Positions 16,210 through 25,045 of a DNA stretch of 39,970 nucleotides are shown one piece after another. The DNA comes from Verrucomicrobiia bacterium (GTDB lineage: Bacteria; Verrucomicrobiota; Verrucomicrobiia; Limisphaerales; UBA11358): NCBI GenBank assembly GCA_025451535.1, contig JANWKE010000057.1:1-39970 (forward strand). The letters run 5' to 3'. Within the stretch, counting starts at the first letter, position 1, and every line of letters begins with the position of its first letter. The notes below the pieces were generated by a model. The model ran no database searches, was not told where the DNA came from, and was given only the letters and a program-made list of their open reading frames with translations. The position numbers were made by a program, and so were the translations under genes.

Positions 16210-18513
16210 TCAGTGGCTGGCAATTATGGGGCGCGCCTCATTCGTGTTCATGAGCGAGACGTAATCTTCGAGAATATGCTCCGTTTCATAAAGCCAGGGA
16301 TCCGCCGTTGCCGGATTGTTTAGCCCGGCGACAAGGCCCGGAGTCGTGGAAAGGGCATTGGGCGCGACCGGCCGGGTGACAGCGCCCGCTCGGAGCGTTG
16401 CCCGGTTGGTTGCCACAGCCATAGTATTCGTTGGCCAAAGCAATGGCGGCAGGCCGCGCTTGTTGACGTCTTCCAGCGTGATTTCATAGATTTTTTCATT
16501 GGGCACCTTGCGTTGAGCGCGTTCGGCATCACGCGCCTTCTGGCGGAGCGCGTTTTGTTCCGCCTGGTTGAGCGCCTCCTGCTCGTTCAACGAGGCCGTT
16601 TTGTCGGCCTGCAACTTTTTAAATTCATCAATGTCCTGCCGGATGTAAATAAAATCCTGATTGGTGGTCACGCGCGCATCCGACAGCTTGCGCAATTCAG
16701 ACCGATAAGGCTCCACCAGGTTCAGCGCGCTGTAATCCGCCCTGGGAATGGTGTCCCATGGCATCGCGTCGGGCAGCGAGCTTTCGCCGATCTCGGCCGA
16801 AGCATTCAGCGTGTCCGGCAGCACAATGTCGGGGGTGACCCCCTTTAACTGGGTAGAGGCGCCGCTGATGCGATAGAATTTGCGGATGGTGATTTTGACG
16901 GTGCCCGGATCATTGGAAGTCGATTCATCCGGCGACCAGATGAACGGATGCAACGGATTTAAATTTTGTACCGTGCCTTTGCCGTACGTGGAAGTGTCAC
17001 CGACAATCAAGGCGCGTCCATAATCCTGCAATGCGCCGGCCACGATTTCGGTGGCGGAAGCGCTAAACCGATTGACCAGGACGACCAGCGGCCCGCGATA
17101 CAGGGCGGAAGTGGACGTGTCCTGGTCCACCGCCACGTGGCCGTCGGGTGAGCGGACCAGCACGACCGGTCCATTGGTGACGAACAAGCCGGTGAAATCG
17201 ACCGCTTCCTCCAGCGACCCGCCGCCGTTATTCCTCAAGTCGAGAATGATGCCGTTGACGCTTTCCTGTTCGAGCTTTTTAATCAGTCGTTTGACATCGG
17301 CGGTGGTGCTTTTTTGGGACAGGTCGCCGTTGTCGCCGGGCAGATCGACCGTGGCATAAAAGGATGGCAGGTCAATAACCCCCAGGCGGTTGGTGGCGCC
17401 ATGGCCATCGGGCATTTCAATCAGTTCGGCCTTGGCCTCCTGGTCTTCCAGTTTGATTTCGTCGCGAATCAGGGTCACCACATGGCGTGAATTGGGTTTG
17501 TCCACCGGGATGACGGTCAGGTGCACTTCGGTGCCCTTGGGCCCGCGAATCATTTGGACGATTTTGGAAATGTCCATGTCCACCACATCCACGGGCGGTT
17601 GCTTGCCCTGGGCGACAGCGATAATACGGTCTTGCGGCTTGATTTGCTTGCTTTTGGCCGCCGGACCGCCGGCGACCAGTGAAATAATGGTGCAATAGCC
17701 GTCCTCGGAACGGAGTTCCGCGCCGATACCAAAGAGCGCCAGGCTCATGCCGATGGAAAAGTCCTGGGCATGGCCGACATTGAGATAATCCGAGTGCGGA
17801 TCATAGGCGTGGGTGAGCGCGTTAAGATATGTTTGCAGAATGTCGTTGTTGTCCCAGGTGGCAAACAGGTGCAACTGCCAGTGATAATGCCGCGTGAGTT
17901 TATCGGCGATGTCCTTGGAGGCGGATTTGGGCAGGGGCAAAATCACCCCGCTGTTGGTGGGAGAAATTCTGCGGCCGAGGACCTCCTGCAAATAGTCGTA
18001 AACCAGCCGCTCTTGCCAGAGGCGCCGCGCCTCGGACAGGTTCTTCGGATACGGAGCTTCGCGCCGGTCCAGGAGGACGCTTTGCCGGGTATCCAGGGAA
18101 AACCGGTCGTGCTTCAGGAGCTTCTCATCATAGGCCACGCGTTGCTTCAGGCGTTCCAGAAAACGTTCGAAGATCTGGAAGGCCGGCGTGAGATCGGCGA
18201 TGCCGCGGTTGTTGATGGTAAGGTTGTCAAGGTTCGTGCGATAGTGCGAGAATTCCGCGATATCGGACTTCAAAAAAAAGAGGTGTTGCGGATCGAGGGA
18301 ATCCAGATAACCGTCGAAAAACTTCTCCGACATCTCCTTGTCCAGCGGGTGTTGCGAGTAATGATATTCCTCCAGGAGACGCGCCGTAACATAAGCGATA
18401 CGGCCATCATTGGGGCCGGGCGCCAACGCGGGAGGGGCATTGGTATTTTCCGCCGCCGCCCAGGCGTTGAAACGCAGGAAAATCCCCAACGCGAGCAACG
18501 CGAAAATTTTCAA
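16210..18513 (-). CDS. prc: Carboxy-terminal processing (tail-specific) protease, S41A
   Basis: A periplasmic serine protease of the Prc/Tsp group that degrades proteins from their C-termini. The order is: signal peptide, N-terminal TSP domain with 'KFFDGYLDSLDPQHLFFLKS', a PDZ domain ('GIGAELRSEDGYCTIISLV' to 'IRGPKGTEVHLTVIP'), the S41 domain with catalytic Ser in 'NRFSASATEIVAGALQDYG' and Lys in 'TYGKGTVQ', and a charged C-terminal Prc domain. I chose the TTG at 18513, which has GAGG seven bases upstream and starts the signal peptide 'MKIFALLALGIFLRFNAWA'. A GTG at 18576 would add 21 polar residues. About 767 residues, close to E. coli Prc (~680) plus a longer tail. Confidence 0.93.
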   Translation of the reverse strand: MKIFALLALGIFLRFNAWAAAENTNAPPALAPGPNDGRIAYVTARLLEEYHYSQHPLDKEMSEKFFDGYLDSLDPQHLFFLKSDIAEFSHYRTNLDNLTINNRGIADLTPAFQIFERFLERLKQRVAYDEKLLKHDRFSLDTRQSVLLDRREAPYPKNLSEARRLWQERLVYDYLQEVLGRRISPTNSGVILPLPKSASKDIADKLTRHYHWQLHLFATWDNNDILQTYLNALTHAYDPHSDYLNVGHAQDFSIGMSLALFGIGAELRSEDGYCTIISLVAGGPAAKSKQIKPQDRIIAVAQGKQPPVDVVDMDISKIVQMIRGPKGTEVHLTVIPVDKPNSRHVVTLIRDEIKLEDQEAKAELIEMPDGHGATNRLGVIDLPSFYATVDLPGDNGDLSQKSTTADVKRLIKKLEQESVNGIILDLRNNGGGSLEEAVDFTGLFVTNGPVVLVRSPDGHVAVDQDTSTSALYRGPLVVLVNRFSASATEIVAGALQDYGRALIVGDTSTYGKGTVQNLNPLHPFIWSPDESTSNDPGTVKITIRKFYRISGASTQLKGVTPDIVLPDTLNASAEIGESSLPDAMPWDTIPRADYSALNLVEPYRSELRKLSDARVTTNQDFIYIRQDIDEFKKLQADKTASLNEQEALNQAEQNALRQKARDAERAQRKVPNEKIYEITLEDVNKRGLPPLLWPTNTMAVATNRATLRAGAVTRPVAPNALSTTPGLVAGLNNPATADPWLYETEHILEDYVSLMNTNEARPIIASH

Positions 18514-18688
18514 GCCCGAACCTCGGGAAGAGTTGTGATCGTCAGAATGGCACGTTATTGTTTGCACAAGTCGCACTGACTATAGCAGGATTCGTGCACT
18601 GGGGAAACATTTTGCATGCGGTGGCATCGAAATTAAAAGGAGGTTGCAATTTGGGGGCGAATCCTCAAAATTAGCGCGTAAATCAACC

Positions 18689-19498
18689 ATGAAAGCCATT
18701 ATATTATCCGCTGTTTTTTCCTTATCGGTCGTGACGCCGCTGCTCGCCGGCGACACCAATGTATTGGGCGACGACACGTCGCGGGTCAGTTACGCCATCG
18801 GCATGATGCTGGGCCAGCGCTGGAAAGCCGACGACGTAACCAACCTGGATTTTAAGCTGCTGGTGCAAGGGGTAAAGGATGCGCAGACCGGCGGCGCCAC
18901 GCTGATGACCACGGAGGATGTGCGTAAAACGCTGACGCAATTCTCACAACAACTCGCCGCGCAACGGGAAAAACAACGCCAGGAACTTGGTGAAAAGAAC
19001 GCGCGGATTGGCGAAGCGTTTCTGGCCCGGAACAAAGGAAAAAAGGGAGTCGTTACCCTGCCGGACGGCTTGCAGTACAAGGTCATCACCGATGGCAGCG
19101 GCCCGTCGCCCGCGGCGGACGACACCGTGACGGTGAGCTATGAGGGCAAACTCATTGACGGCACCACCTTCGACAGTTCCGATAAGACGCAATTTCGTGT
19201 TGGCGGCGTCATCCCCGGCTGGACGGAGGCGCTCACTCACATGAAGGTCGGTTCCAAATGGCAGTTGTTTATTCCGTCGGCGCTGGCTTATGGCCCGTAT
19301 GGCCGCCCGCCAAGAATTGAACCCAATTCCACCTTGATTTTTACAGTCGAACTGCTGGCGATTGAGCATCCTCAGCCGGTCACCAGCGACATCATCAAGG
19401 TGCCTTCGGCCGAAGAAATGAAAAAAGGGGCGAAGGTTGAAATCATAAAACCCGAGGATGTGCAAAAAGCACAGCAGCAGTCACAACCCACGAATTAG
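18689..19498 (+). CDS. FKBP-type peptidyl-prolyl cis-trans isomerase, exported
   Basis: A 269-residue periplasmic folding catalyst of the Mip/FkpA type. The signal peptide 'MKAIILSAVFSLSVVTPLLA' is followed by an N-terminal dimerisation region ('RVSYAIGMMLGQRWKADDV' and a long charged helix to about residue 125). The FKBP domain spans about residues 125-230: 'YKVITDGSGPSPAADDTVTV', 'YEGKLIDGTTFDSS', 'VIPGWTEALTHMKVGSKWQL' and 'FIPSALAYGPYG'. A ~40-residue charged tail follows. The ATG at 18689 begins the signal peptide. A strong AAGGAGG (18637-18643) lies 45 bases too far upstream but is seven bases before a TTG that opens a 7-codon frame. The gene is divergent from prc. Confidence 0.93.
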   Translation: MKAIILSAVFSLSVVTPLLAGDTNVLGDDTSRVSYAIGMMLGQRWKADDVTNLDFKLLVQGVKDAQTGGATLMTTEDVRKTLTQFSQQLAAQREKQRQELGEKNARIGEAFLARNKGKKGVVTLPDGLQYKVITDGSGPSPAADDTVTVSYEGKLIDGTTFDSSDKTQFRVGGVIPGWTEALTHMKVGSKWQLFIPSALAYGPYGRPPRIEPNSTLIFTVELLAIEHPQPVTSDIIKVPSAEEMKKGAKVEIIKPEDVQKAQQQSQPTN

Positions 19499-19562
19499 TT
19501 GATGGTCCGCTTGCCGCCGGTGGAGGGGATTGAACGCTCGGGCAATTGCGCTGTCAATTTCC

Positions 19563-21119
19563 ATGAATTGTTTCGGTAAATTTATGAATCGTCTTTCACG
19601 GCCGCTAATAAGTGTCTTTTCCGCTTCGATGGTTGTTTTGGCTATCGTGGTGTTTTTTTATCTGACTTCCTGGGGACGGGAAACCGGACCGGACATCAAG
19701 GTGGACTCCACACCGCTCGATCGCGATGCCCGGCCCGGCGTGAGTTTTTCGCCGGTAATCAAAAAGGCCGCTCCCTGCGTGGTTTATATCTATTCGACCC
19801 GCATTGTGCATGTGCGCCCGTACCGCAATCCTCTTCTCAACGATCCATTTTTCCGCCAGTTCTGGGGCGACCAATTACCGCAAAATAATCAGCCCCGCAC
19901 CCGCCGGGAGGAAAGTCTTGGCTCCGGAGTCGTGGTCTCGCCGAACGGTTATATCCTGACGGCCAATCACGTGGTGGAGGGAGCCGATGAAATCAAGGTC
20001 AAGGTCACTTCCTCCGGTGGCGACAAGGAATACAGCGCCAAGGTCATCGGCACCGATCCGCCGACGGATGTCGCCGTGTTGAAAATTGACGCCACGGATT
20101 TGCCGGCCATCACCCTGGGCAACAGTGATCAACTGGAGGTCGGTGACATGGTTCTGGCCATTGGCGATCCCTTCGGCTTGGAACAGACCGTCACCATGGG
20201 CATTGTCAGCGCGCTCGGTCGCAGCGGTTTTCAATTTGGCGGAGACACGGGCCATCCCAACTATCAAGATTTTATCCAGACCGACGCGGCCATTAACCCG
20301 GGCAATTCCGGCGGCGCGCTGGTGGATGCGGAAGGCCGGCTGGTCGGCATCAATACCTTCATCTACAGCACCAGCGCGGGTAACGAGGGCATTGGTTTCG
20401 CCGTGCCGGTCAATCTGGCGCGTCATGTCATGGACCGATTGATTCAGGGCGGCAAGGTCACGCGCGGTTACCTGGGCATCTATTTGCGGGACATAACGCC
20501 GAACCTGGCCCAGGACTTTAATTTACCCGATCAAAACGGGGCGCTGGTCAACGACGTGGCGCGCAATGGTCCGGCGGAAAAGGCCGGCATTAAATCTGGT
20601 GACGTGATTGTTGAGTTCAACGGCAAAAAGATTACTGATCCCAACAGCCTGCAGTTGATGGTTTCGGAAAGCTCGCCCGGAACGGAGGCGACGCTGAAGG
20701 TGATTCGTGACGGACATGCAAAATCCTTCACCGTCAAGCTGGCTGAATTGCCGGGTGAAATCAGCCAGAATGGAAACGGCCAGAACAGCTCCGGATCGGC
20801 CAACACCGACGCGCTGGATGGAGTCGCAGTATCGGATTTGGACCAGCAGGCCCGACAGGAATTGAGAATCCCCGAGAACGTCCATGGCGCCCTGGTAACG
20901 GAGGTCGGGTCGGACTCCAATTCCGCCGATGCCGGCCTGCAGCAGGGTGACGTCATCGTGGAGATCAACCACCAGCCGGTGAACAATGCCAAGGAGGCAG
21001 TCAAGCTTTGCACCCAGGCCAAGGGCAATAACATTCTTTTGAAAATCTGGCGTCGCAACGGCGACTTCTCCGGCACGACTTATTTGAGCGTGGACAATAC
21101 GACCAAACGGACGAATTAG
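19563..21119 (+). CDS. HtrA/Deg-type periplasmic serine protease
   Basis: A 518-residue trypsin-like protease with two PDZ domains (DegP/DegQ architecture) that degrades misfolded envelope proteins. A signal-anchor ('PLISVFSASMVVLAIVVFFYL') is followed by the protease domain: His in 'ILTANHVVEGADE' (~135), Asp in 'PTDVAVLKID' (~168), Ser in 'INPGNSGGALVDAEG' (~246). PDZ1 is at about 300-395 ('VARNGPAEKAGIKSGDVIVE') and PDZ2 at about 420-505 ('AGLQQGDVIVEINHQPV'). The start is uncertain: ATG at 19563, ATG at 19584 ('MNRLSRPL') or a TTG at 19530 directly behind GGAGGGGA. It follows the FKBP isomerase and precedes a DnaJ, a sensible proteostasis group. Confidence 0.95.
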   Translation: MNCFGKFMNRLSRPLISVFSASMVVLAIVVFFYLTSWGRETGPDIKVDSTPLDRDARPGVSFSPVIKKAAPCVVYIYSTRIVHVRPYRNPLLNDPFFRQFWGDQLPQNNQPRTRREESLGSGVVVSPNGYILTANHVVEGADEIKVKVTSSGGDKEYSAKVIGTDPPTDVAVLKIDATDLPAITLGNSDQLEVGDMVLAIGDPFGLEQTVTMGIVSALGRSGFQFGGDTGHPNYQDFIQTDAAINPGNSGGALVDAEGRLVGINTFIYSTSAGNEGIGFAVPVNLARHVMDRLIQGGKVTRGYLGIYLRDITPNLAQDFNLPDQNGALVNDVARNGPAEKAGIKSGDVIVEFNGKKITDPNSLQLMVSESSPGTEATLKVIRDGHAKSFTVKLAELPGEISQNGNGQNSSGSANTDALDGVAVSDLDQQARQELRIPENVHGALVTEVGSDSNSADAGLQQGDVIVEINHQPVNNAKEAVKLCTQAKGNNILLKIWRRNGDFSGTTYLSVDNTTKRTN

Positions 21120-21184
21120 CCGCCCGCGCCGGTGCGGCAAACTTTTGACAATTTTCCTATAACGGGCAAATTCTCCCCCGTTGT

Positions 21185-22165
21185 ATGCCCGTTCAATATA
21201 AAGATTACTACGAAATCCTCGGTGTCCCGCGCGGTGCGAATGACAGCGAAATAAAAAAAGCGTTTCGCAAGCTCGCCCGGGAATATCACCCGGACGTGGC
21301 CAGGGACAAGAAGAAGGCCGAGGAAAAATTCAAAGAGCTCAACGAGGCTTACGAGGTTCTCAGCGACCCGGAAAAACGCAAAAAATACGACCAGCTCGGT
21401 GCGAACTGGAAATCCGGCGCTGAATTCCGCCCGCCGCCCGGCTGGGAAGGTTTCGGCGGCGGCCAGACGTTTCACGGCCGCGGGCAGGGCGGTGACGAAT
21501 TTGAATTTCGTTTCGGCGGCACCGGGTTCAGTGATTTCTTCGAACAATTGTTTGGCTCGACGGGCGGGCGGCGCGGCGGCTTTGGCCGTTTTTCAAATAT
21601 TGAAGAACCGGAAATGGCTGAACGCGGACGGGACATTGAAGGCGACATCATGGTGACGTTGGATGAAGCGATGCACGGTTCGGTGCGCGCCGTCAATGTT
21701 CGTCATACCGTCGGGCGCTCGGTCAAAACCGAAACGCATCAGGTCAAAATTCCGCCCGGCGTGACCGAGGGCCAGCGCCTGCGGATTGCCGGTCGCGGCG
21801 AGGCCGGCAGCGGCGGCGGCACGGCAGGCGACTTGTACCTGCGGGTACGACTCGCTAAACATCCCGACTTCGAGGTAGAGGGTCACAACCTGGTTTATGA
21901 AGCCGACCTGGCGCCGTGGGAGGCGGTGCTCGGCACAAACCTTTCTGTGCCGGCGCTCGACGGCCGCGTCAATATCAAGATTCCGCCCGGAACTCAAAAC
22001 GGACAAAAACTGCGCGTGCGCGAACGCGGCCTGCCCGACCGGAACGGCGGTCACGGCGACCTGATGGTCGTCACGAAGATTGTGGCGCCGGCAAAAATTT
22101 CTGACGCGGAGAAAAAGTTATGGGAACAGTTGGCGCGGGAATCCAAGTTCAACCCGCGAATTTGA
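21185..22165 (+). CDS. cbpA: DnaJ-like chaperone, CbpA type
   Basis: A 326-residue cytoplasmic Hsp40. The J domain is at residues 6-70 ('[20 protein letters not shown]' and 'YHPDV', with the HPD motif that stimulates DnaK ATPase). A Gly/Phe-rich linker (about 75-140) and the two beta-rich substrate-binding domains follow ('[20 protein letters not shown]', '[20 protein letters not shown]', '[20 protein letters not shown]'). There is no Cys-rich zinc finger, which separates it from true DnaJ and matches CbpA. It starts 66 bp after the HtrA gene. Confidence 0.93.
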   Translation: MPVQYKDYYEILGVPRGANDSEIKKAFRKLAREYHPDVARDKKKAEEKFKELNEAYEVLSDPEKRKKYDQLGANWKSGAEFRPPPGWEGFGGGQTFHGRGQGGDEFEFRFGGTGFSDFFEQLFGSTGGRRGGFGRFSNIEEPEMAERGRDIEGDIMVTLDEAMHGSVRAVNVRHTVGRSVKTETHQVKIPPGVTEGQRLRIAGRGEAGSGGGTAGDLYLRVRLAKHPDFEVEGHNLVYEADLAPWEAVLGTNLSVPALDGRVNIKIPPGTQNGQKLRVRERGLPDRNGGHGDLMVVTKIVAPAKISDAEKKLWEQLARESKFNPRI

Positions 22166-22170
22166 ATGGA

Positions 22171-22237
22171 GTCGGAGGGACGAGCCCTGCGAGTCCTCAT
22201 TATGTTGAACACGACTCGTGTAACTCGCCCCTCCGAC
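22171..22237. repeat. Palindromic intergenic repeat
   Basis: Outer arms GTCGGAGGG (22171-22179) and CCCTCCGAC (ends 22237), with inner arms ACGAG/CTCG and GAGTC/GACTC around a short centre. It fills most of the 76-bp spacer between cbpA and the SDR gene. No T-run, so more likely a REP-like repeat than a terminator. Confidence 0.7.
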
Positions 22238-22241
22238 AATT

Positions 22242-22922
22242 ATGAAGACCGTTCTCATCACCGGCGTAACCCGTGGTCTGGGCCGGGCCATGGTGGATGA
22301 ATTCATCCGGCTCGGCCACGTCGTCGTCGGTTGCGGTCGTTCGATAAAGGAAATCGTCCAATTGCAGAAGCAGTTCGCGGCGCCGAACGACTTTGCGGTG
22401 GTTAACGTGGCGGACGATTCACAAGTTGCCGCCTGGGCGGAACGGATTTTGTCGGCGCACGGTCCGCCGGACTTGCTGCTCAACAACGCCGCGCTCATCA
22501 ACCGTAATGCGAAACTCTGGGAAATCACGGCGCGGGAATTTTCCGACGTGACTGACGTGAACATCAAGGGGGTAACGAACGTCATCCGCCGTTTTGTCCC
22601 CGCCATGGTCCAGCGCCGCCGTGGCGTCATCGTAAACTTCAGTTCCGGCTGGGGACGTTCGACCGACGCTGAAGTTGCGCCGTATTGTGCGACGAAGTGG
22701 GCGATTGAAGGGCTGACCCGGGCGCTGGCGCAGGAATTGCCGGCCGGCATGGCGGCAGTGCCGCTGAACCCCGGCATTATTGCCACCGACATGCTGCGCA
22801 GTTGTTTCGGTGGTTCGGCATCCGGTTACCCGGCGCCGCAGGAATGGGCGAAGAGCGCCGTGCCGTTTCTATTGAAAATGAATGCTTCCGATAACGGCAG
22901 GCCGATGACCGCCCCGGTTTAA
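22242..22922 (+). CDS. Short-chain dehydrogenase/reductase
   Basis: A 226-residue classical SDR. The nucleotide-binding motif is 'VLITGVTRGLGRAMVDEF' (TGxxxGxG, residues 7-14), followed by the 'LLNNAALINRNA' NNA motif, Ser in 'IVNFSSGWG' and the catalytic YxxxK in 'APYCATKWAIEGL'. The 'LNPGIIATDM' segment after the active site is normal. Substrate unknown; such enzymes act on many keto groups and alcohols. The start is close to the end of a palindromic repeat (22237) with no obvious ribosome-binding site. Confidence 0.9.
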   Translation: MKTVLITGVTRGLGRAMVDEFIRLGHVVVGCGRSIKEIVQLQKQFAAPNDFAVVNVADDSQVAAWAERILSAHGPPDLLLNNAALINRNAKLWEITAREFSDVTDVNIKGVTNVIRRFVPAMVQRRRGVIVNFSSGWGRSTDAEVAPYCATKWAIEGLTRALAQELPAGMAAVPLNPGIIATDMLRSCFGGSASGYPAPQEWAKSAVPFLLKMNASDNGRPMTAPV

Positions 22923-22996
22923 AGAGGAGGATTGGAGTTACCCCGATCCTGAGCCGCGCGCTTGACCGCAGTTGTCTTCGCCCCTAGTTTGAATTG

Positions 22997-23263
22997 ATGT
23001 CGAAAACGCCTCCAAAGAAAAAGCGCAAAGCGATGATCCTCGGTCTGGGTTTGGATTCCGACGGTCATAAACGCATCACGACCGGGGACAATTTCGCGCT
23101 CGTTGGCGGCACGGAGGAGACGCACGAGAAAATGACTGAGAAGGCCATCAAGATTAACGAAAAACTCAAGGCGCGGGGCAAGCAGCTCGAAGACGTCAGC
23201 CGGGAGGAATTCGACGACATCGCCCAGGAAGTCGGTTTGAAACGGCAGAAGCCTCGCAAATAA
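22997..23263 (+). CDS. Small basic hypothetical protein
   Basis: An 88-residue protein starting 'MSKTPPKKKRKAMILGLGLD'. The N-terminus is very basic. It continues 'DGHKRITTGDNFALVGGTEE' and a helical, charged second half ('THEKMTEKAIKINEKLKARG', 'EDVSREEFDDIAQEVG'). A basic start with a short conserved 'GLDxDGHKRITxGxNF' motif looks like a family found in related genomes, but I cannot name it. It may bind nucleic acid or ribosomes, which is speculation. A repeat hairpin follows directly after its stop. Confidence 0.6.
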   Translation: MSKTPPKKKRKAMILGLGLDSDGHKRITTGDNFALVGGTEETHEKMTEKAIKINEKLKARGKQLEDVSREEFDDIAQEVGLKRQKPRK

Positions 23264-23267
23264 TCCT

Positions 23268-23319
23268 TGTAGCGGCGGTTTGTGACGGCCGCAATCGGCG
23301 CTCATAGAGCGCCGCTACA
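23268..23319. repeat. Inverted repeat TGTAGCGGC...GCCGCTACA
   Basis: Nine-base arms at 23268-23276 and 23311-23319 enclose 'GACGGCCGCAATCGGCGC' and a GGCGCTC/GAGCGCC hairpin. The word 'GTAGCGGC' is shared with the two-hairpin repeat at 33270. The right arm overlaps the end of the HAD gene (stop at 23315-23317). Confidence 0.65.
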
Positions 23320-23926
23320 ACTGAAGTTTTTTCAACGCTGCGCGCGTTTTCTCCGGCGTCTCGTGCACAATGGCCCGCCACCCGCGCGCCGCGCCGCCGG
23401 CTACGTTTTCCGGCCGGTCATCCAGATAAACAATTTCCGCCCCCCGCCGCCCGGCAAGTTCTTCCAGTGATTCGTAGATTTTGGGGTTCGGCTTCATCGC
23501 CCCGACTTCGTACGAATAAATGTAGCCGTCGAAATTCTGAAAAAATGCAAAGTTCCGGCGGATGTGTTCGACGGCCAGATCATTCGTGTTGGAAAAAATG
23601 AATGTCTTTAATCCGTGCCCGCGCAGTTTCGCGTGCAGTTCAATCATCGGCGGAATCTCGGTGAAGATGTCGGCAAAGTAACCGCCGAATTCCTCCATCG
23701 TGCCGCGAAACCCGGTGGCCTGCCGTGCCTGTTCGAAAAAATCCGGCCGCGTCAACCGGCCCGATTCGTAGTCCACCAGCAACGGGGAATGAAAGAAGAA
23801 TTGTTCGACCTGGGCCGGCGACAGGACGCTCCGCCCGGCGATGCGCGAAACGGCAATCGTGTAGTCGAAATCCACGAGTACCTTGCCTAAATCAAAAACG
23901 ATAATTGGAGAATGGTTCATGCTCAT
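23315..23926 (-). CDS. HAD-superfamily hydrolase, YihX-like
   Basis: A 203-residue HAD-IA phosphatase. Motif I is 'IVFDLGKVLVDFDYT': the nucleophile Asp is followed by x-Gly instead of the usual x-Asp, as in YihX-type sugar phosphatases. The helical cap spans about residues 20-85. Motif II is 'KTFIFSNTND', motif III is the Lys of 'GAMKPNPKIYE', and motif IV is 'IVYLDDRPENVAGG'. YihX removes phosphate from alpha-glucose-1-phosphate, so a sugar phosphate is a reasonable guess for the substrate. The start may be the ATG at 23926 or at 23920. Confidence 0.9.
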   Translation of the reverse strand: MSMNHSPIIVFDLGKVLVDFDYTIAVSRIAGRSVLSPAQVEQFFFHSPLLVDYESGRLTRPDFFEQARQATGFRGTMEEFGGYFADIFTEIPPMIELHAKLRGHGLKTFIFSNTNDLAVEHIRRNFAFFQNFDGYIYSYEVGAMKPNPKIYESLEELAGRRGAEIVYLDDRPENVAGGAARGWRAIVHETPEKTRAALKKLQL

Positions 23927-23951
23927 TTGCGGCGTGGTTTAGATTTAAATT

Positions 23952-24003
23952 GGCAGGGACGCTGCGCCGCGGTGTCCGGCCGGCGCAGCGCGCCAACCCT
24001 GCC
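23952..24003. repeat. Palindromic repeat in the HAD-recR spacer
   Basis: Outer arms GGCAGGG (23952) and CCCTGCC (ends 24003), inner arms GCTGCGCCG (23961-23969) and CGGCGCAGC (23981-23989). REP-like. It is the main content of the 113-bp spacer, where the HAD promoter would also have to lie. Confidence 0.65.
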
Positions 24004-24039
24004 TCAGTTCATTTCCCGGCGACCTTCCAGCGCCCGGCT

Positions 24040-24600
24040 TTAAGTCAATTCGTCGGCGAACTCCAATCCGCTCCCGGCGGGCAGGCCGTAGGCGATGCGC
24101 GAGATTCTAAGCCCCGGGCGGGCTATTCGTTTGGCGAGGTAATTACTGGTGGCATCACCTTCCACGTCCGTGCCCAGCGCGATGACGACTTCCTTGATCG
24201 GCTCGTGTTTGAGGCGCTTTTCCAGCTCGGCAATGCGCAGGTCCTCCGGCTCCACGCCATCCAGCGGCGAAATTTTCCCGCCCAGCACGTGAAACTTGCC
24301 GCGAAAAGCCCCGGTTTTTTCGATGCTTAAAATGTCCACCGCGCGCTCGACCACGCACACCAGCGACGCATCCCGGCGTGGTTCGGTGCAAATGGGGCAG
24401 GGGGATTGCTCGGTCAACGCGCCGCAAATTTCGCAGAACTTGATCTTTTCGCGGGCGCTCAAAATGGTTTCGGCCAGTTGTTTCACCGCCGCCGATTCGG
24501 TTTGCACCAGATACAAGGCAATGCGCTCGGCCGAGCGCGGCCCGATGCCAGGCAATTGGCCCAGTGTGGCGATGAGGGTCGTGATGGAATCGGGAAGCAT
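24040..24600 (-). CDS. recR: Recombination protein RecR
   Basis: Part of the RecFOR/RecOR system that loads RecA on single-strand gaps. At 186 residues it is slightly shorter than the usual ~200. It has the helix-hairpin-helix 'LPGIGPRSAERIALYL' (residues 16-31), a zinc finger 'FCEICGALTEQSPCPIC' (C4), and a Toprim domain with 'VCVVERAVDILSIEKTGAFR' and 'EVVIALGTDVEGDATSNYLA'. The C-terminal 'RISRIAYGLPAGSGLEFADE' is the standard Walker-B-like end. It is the last gene of the SRP RNA-dnaX-ybaB-recR cluster, an arrangement seen in many bacteria. Confidence 0.97.
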   Translation of the reverse strand: MLPDSITTLIATLGQLPGIGPRSAERIALYLVQTESAAVKQLAETILSAREKIKFCEICGALTEQSPCPICTEPRRDASLVCVVERAVDILSIEKTGAFRGKFHVLGGKISPLDGVEPEDLRIAELEKRLKHEPIKEVVIALGTDVEGDATSNYLAKRIARPGLRISRIAYGLPAGSGLEFADELT

Positions 24601-24607
24601 AAATTAT

Positions 24608-24688
24608 GGCAGAAGGCAGAATGAAGAACGCAGAAAGGAAATTGGCGCACTCTGCCCGGAAATGAATTTCTGCATTCCGCCTTCTGCC
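24608..24688. repeat. GCAGAAGGCAGAATGAAGAA-type inverted repeat
   Basis: Left arm at 24608-24635 (GGCAGAAGGC-A-GAATG then GCAGAA) pairs with 24668-24688, with a six-base interruption and one mismatch. It occupies the spacer between recR and ybaB. Its purine-rich words differ from the GC-rich palindromes elsewhere. Confidence 0.65.
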
Positions 24689-24700
24689 TTCTTCATTTCC

Positions 24701-25009
24701 TCAAAATCCCGGCAGGTTGAGGCCGGCAGTGACCTTGCCCATTTCCGCATTGGCGATCTCCTTGGCCTGGCCCAGCGCCTGATTCGCCGCGGTTACAATC
24801 ATGTCTTCGAGCAGTTGGGCGTCGGACGGATTGAGCGCCTGCGGGTCAATCTTGATGGACGCGAGCGAGCCGTCACACTTCGCGACCACCTTGACCGCGC
24901 CGCCGCCGCTGGTCGCCTCGACCGTGCGGGCGGCCAGCTGCGCCTGCACCTGTTCCATCTGCTGCTGCATCCGCTGCGCCTGCTTCATGAGTTTTCCGAT
25001 GCTGGACAT
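24701..25009 (-). CDS. ybaB: YbaB/EbfC family nucleoid-associated protein
   Basis: A 102-residue DNA-binding protein that forms dimers with a tweezer-like shape. The sequence begins 'MSSIGKLMKQAQRMQQQMEQ' (amphipathic helix), followed by 'VEATSGGGAVKVVAKCDGSL' (beta strands) and 'LLEDMIVTAANQALGQAKEI', all typical. It lies between dnaX and recR, its usual place, and is probably co-transcribed with both. The exact role in this organism is unknown; relatives bind DNA non-specifically or regulate membrane-related genes. Confidence 0.95.
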   Translation of the reverse strand: MSSIGKLMKQAQRMQQQMEQVQAQLAARTVEATSGGGAVKVVAKCDGSLASIKIDPQALNPSDAQLLEDMIVTAANQALGQAKEIANAEMGKVTAGLNLPGF

Positions 25010-25045
25010 CTGTTTGGTTAAAAGTTGAGGGTTGAAGGTTGAACG

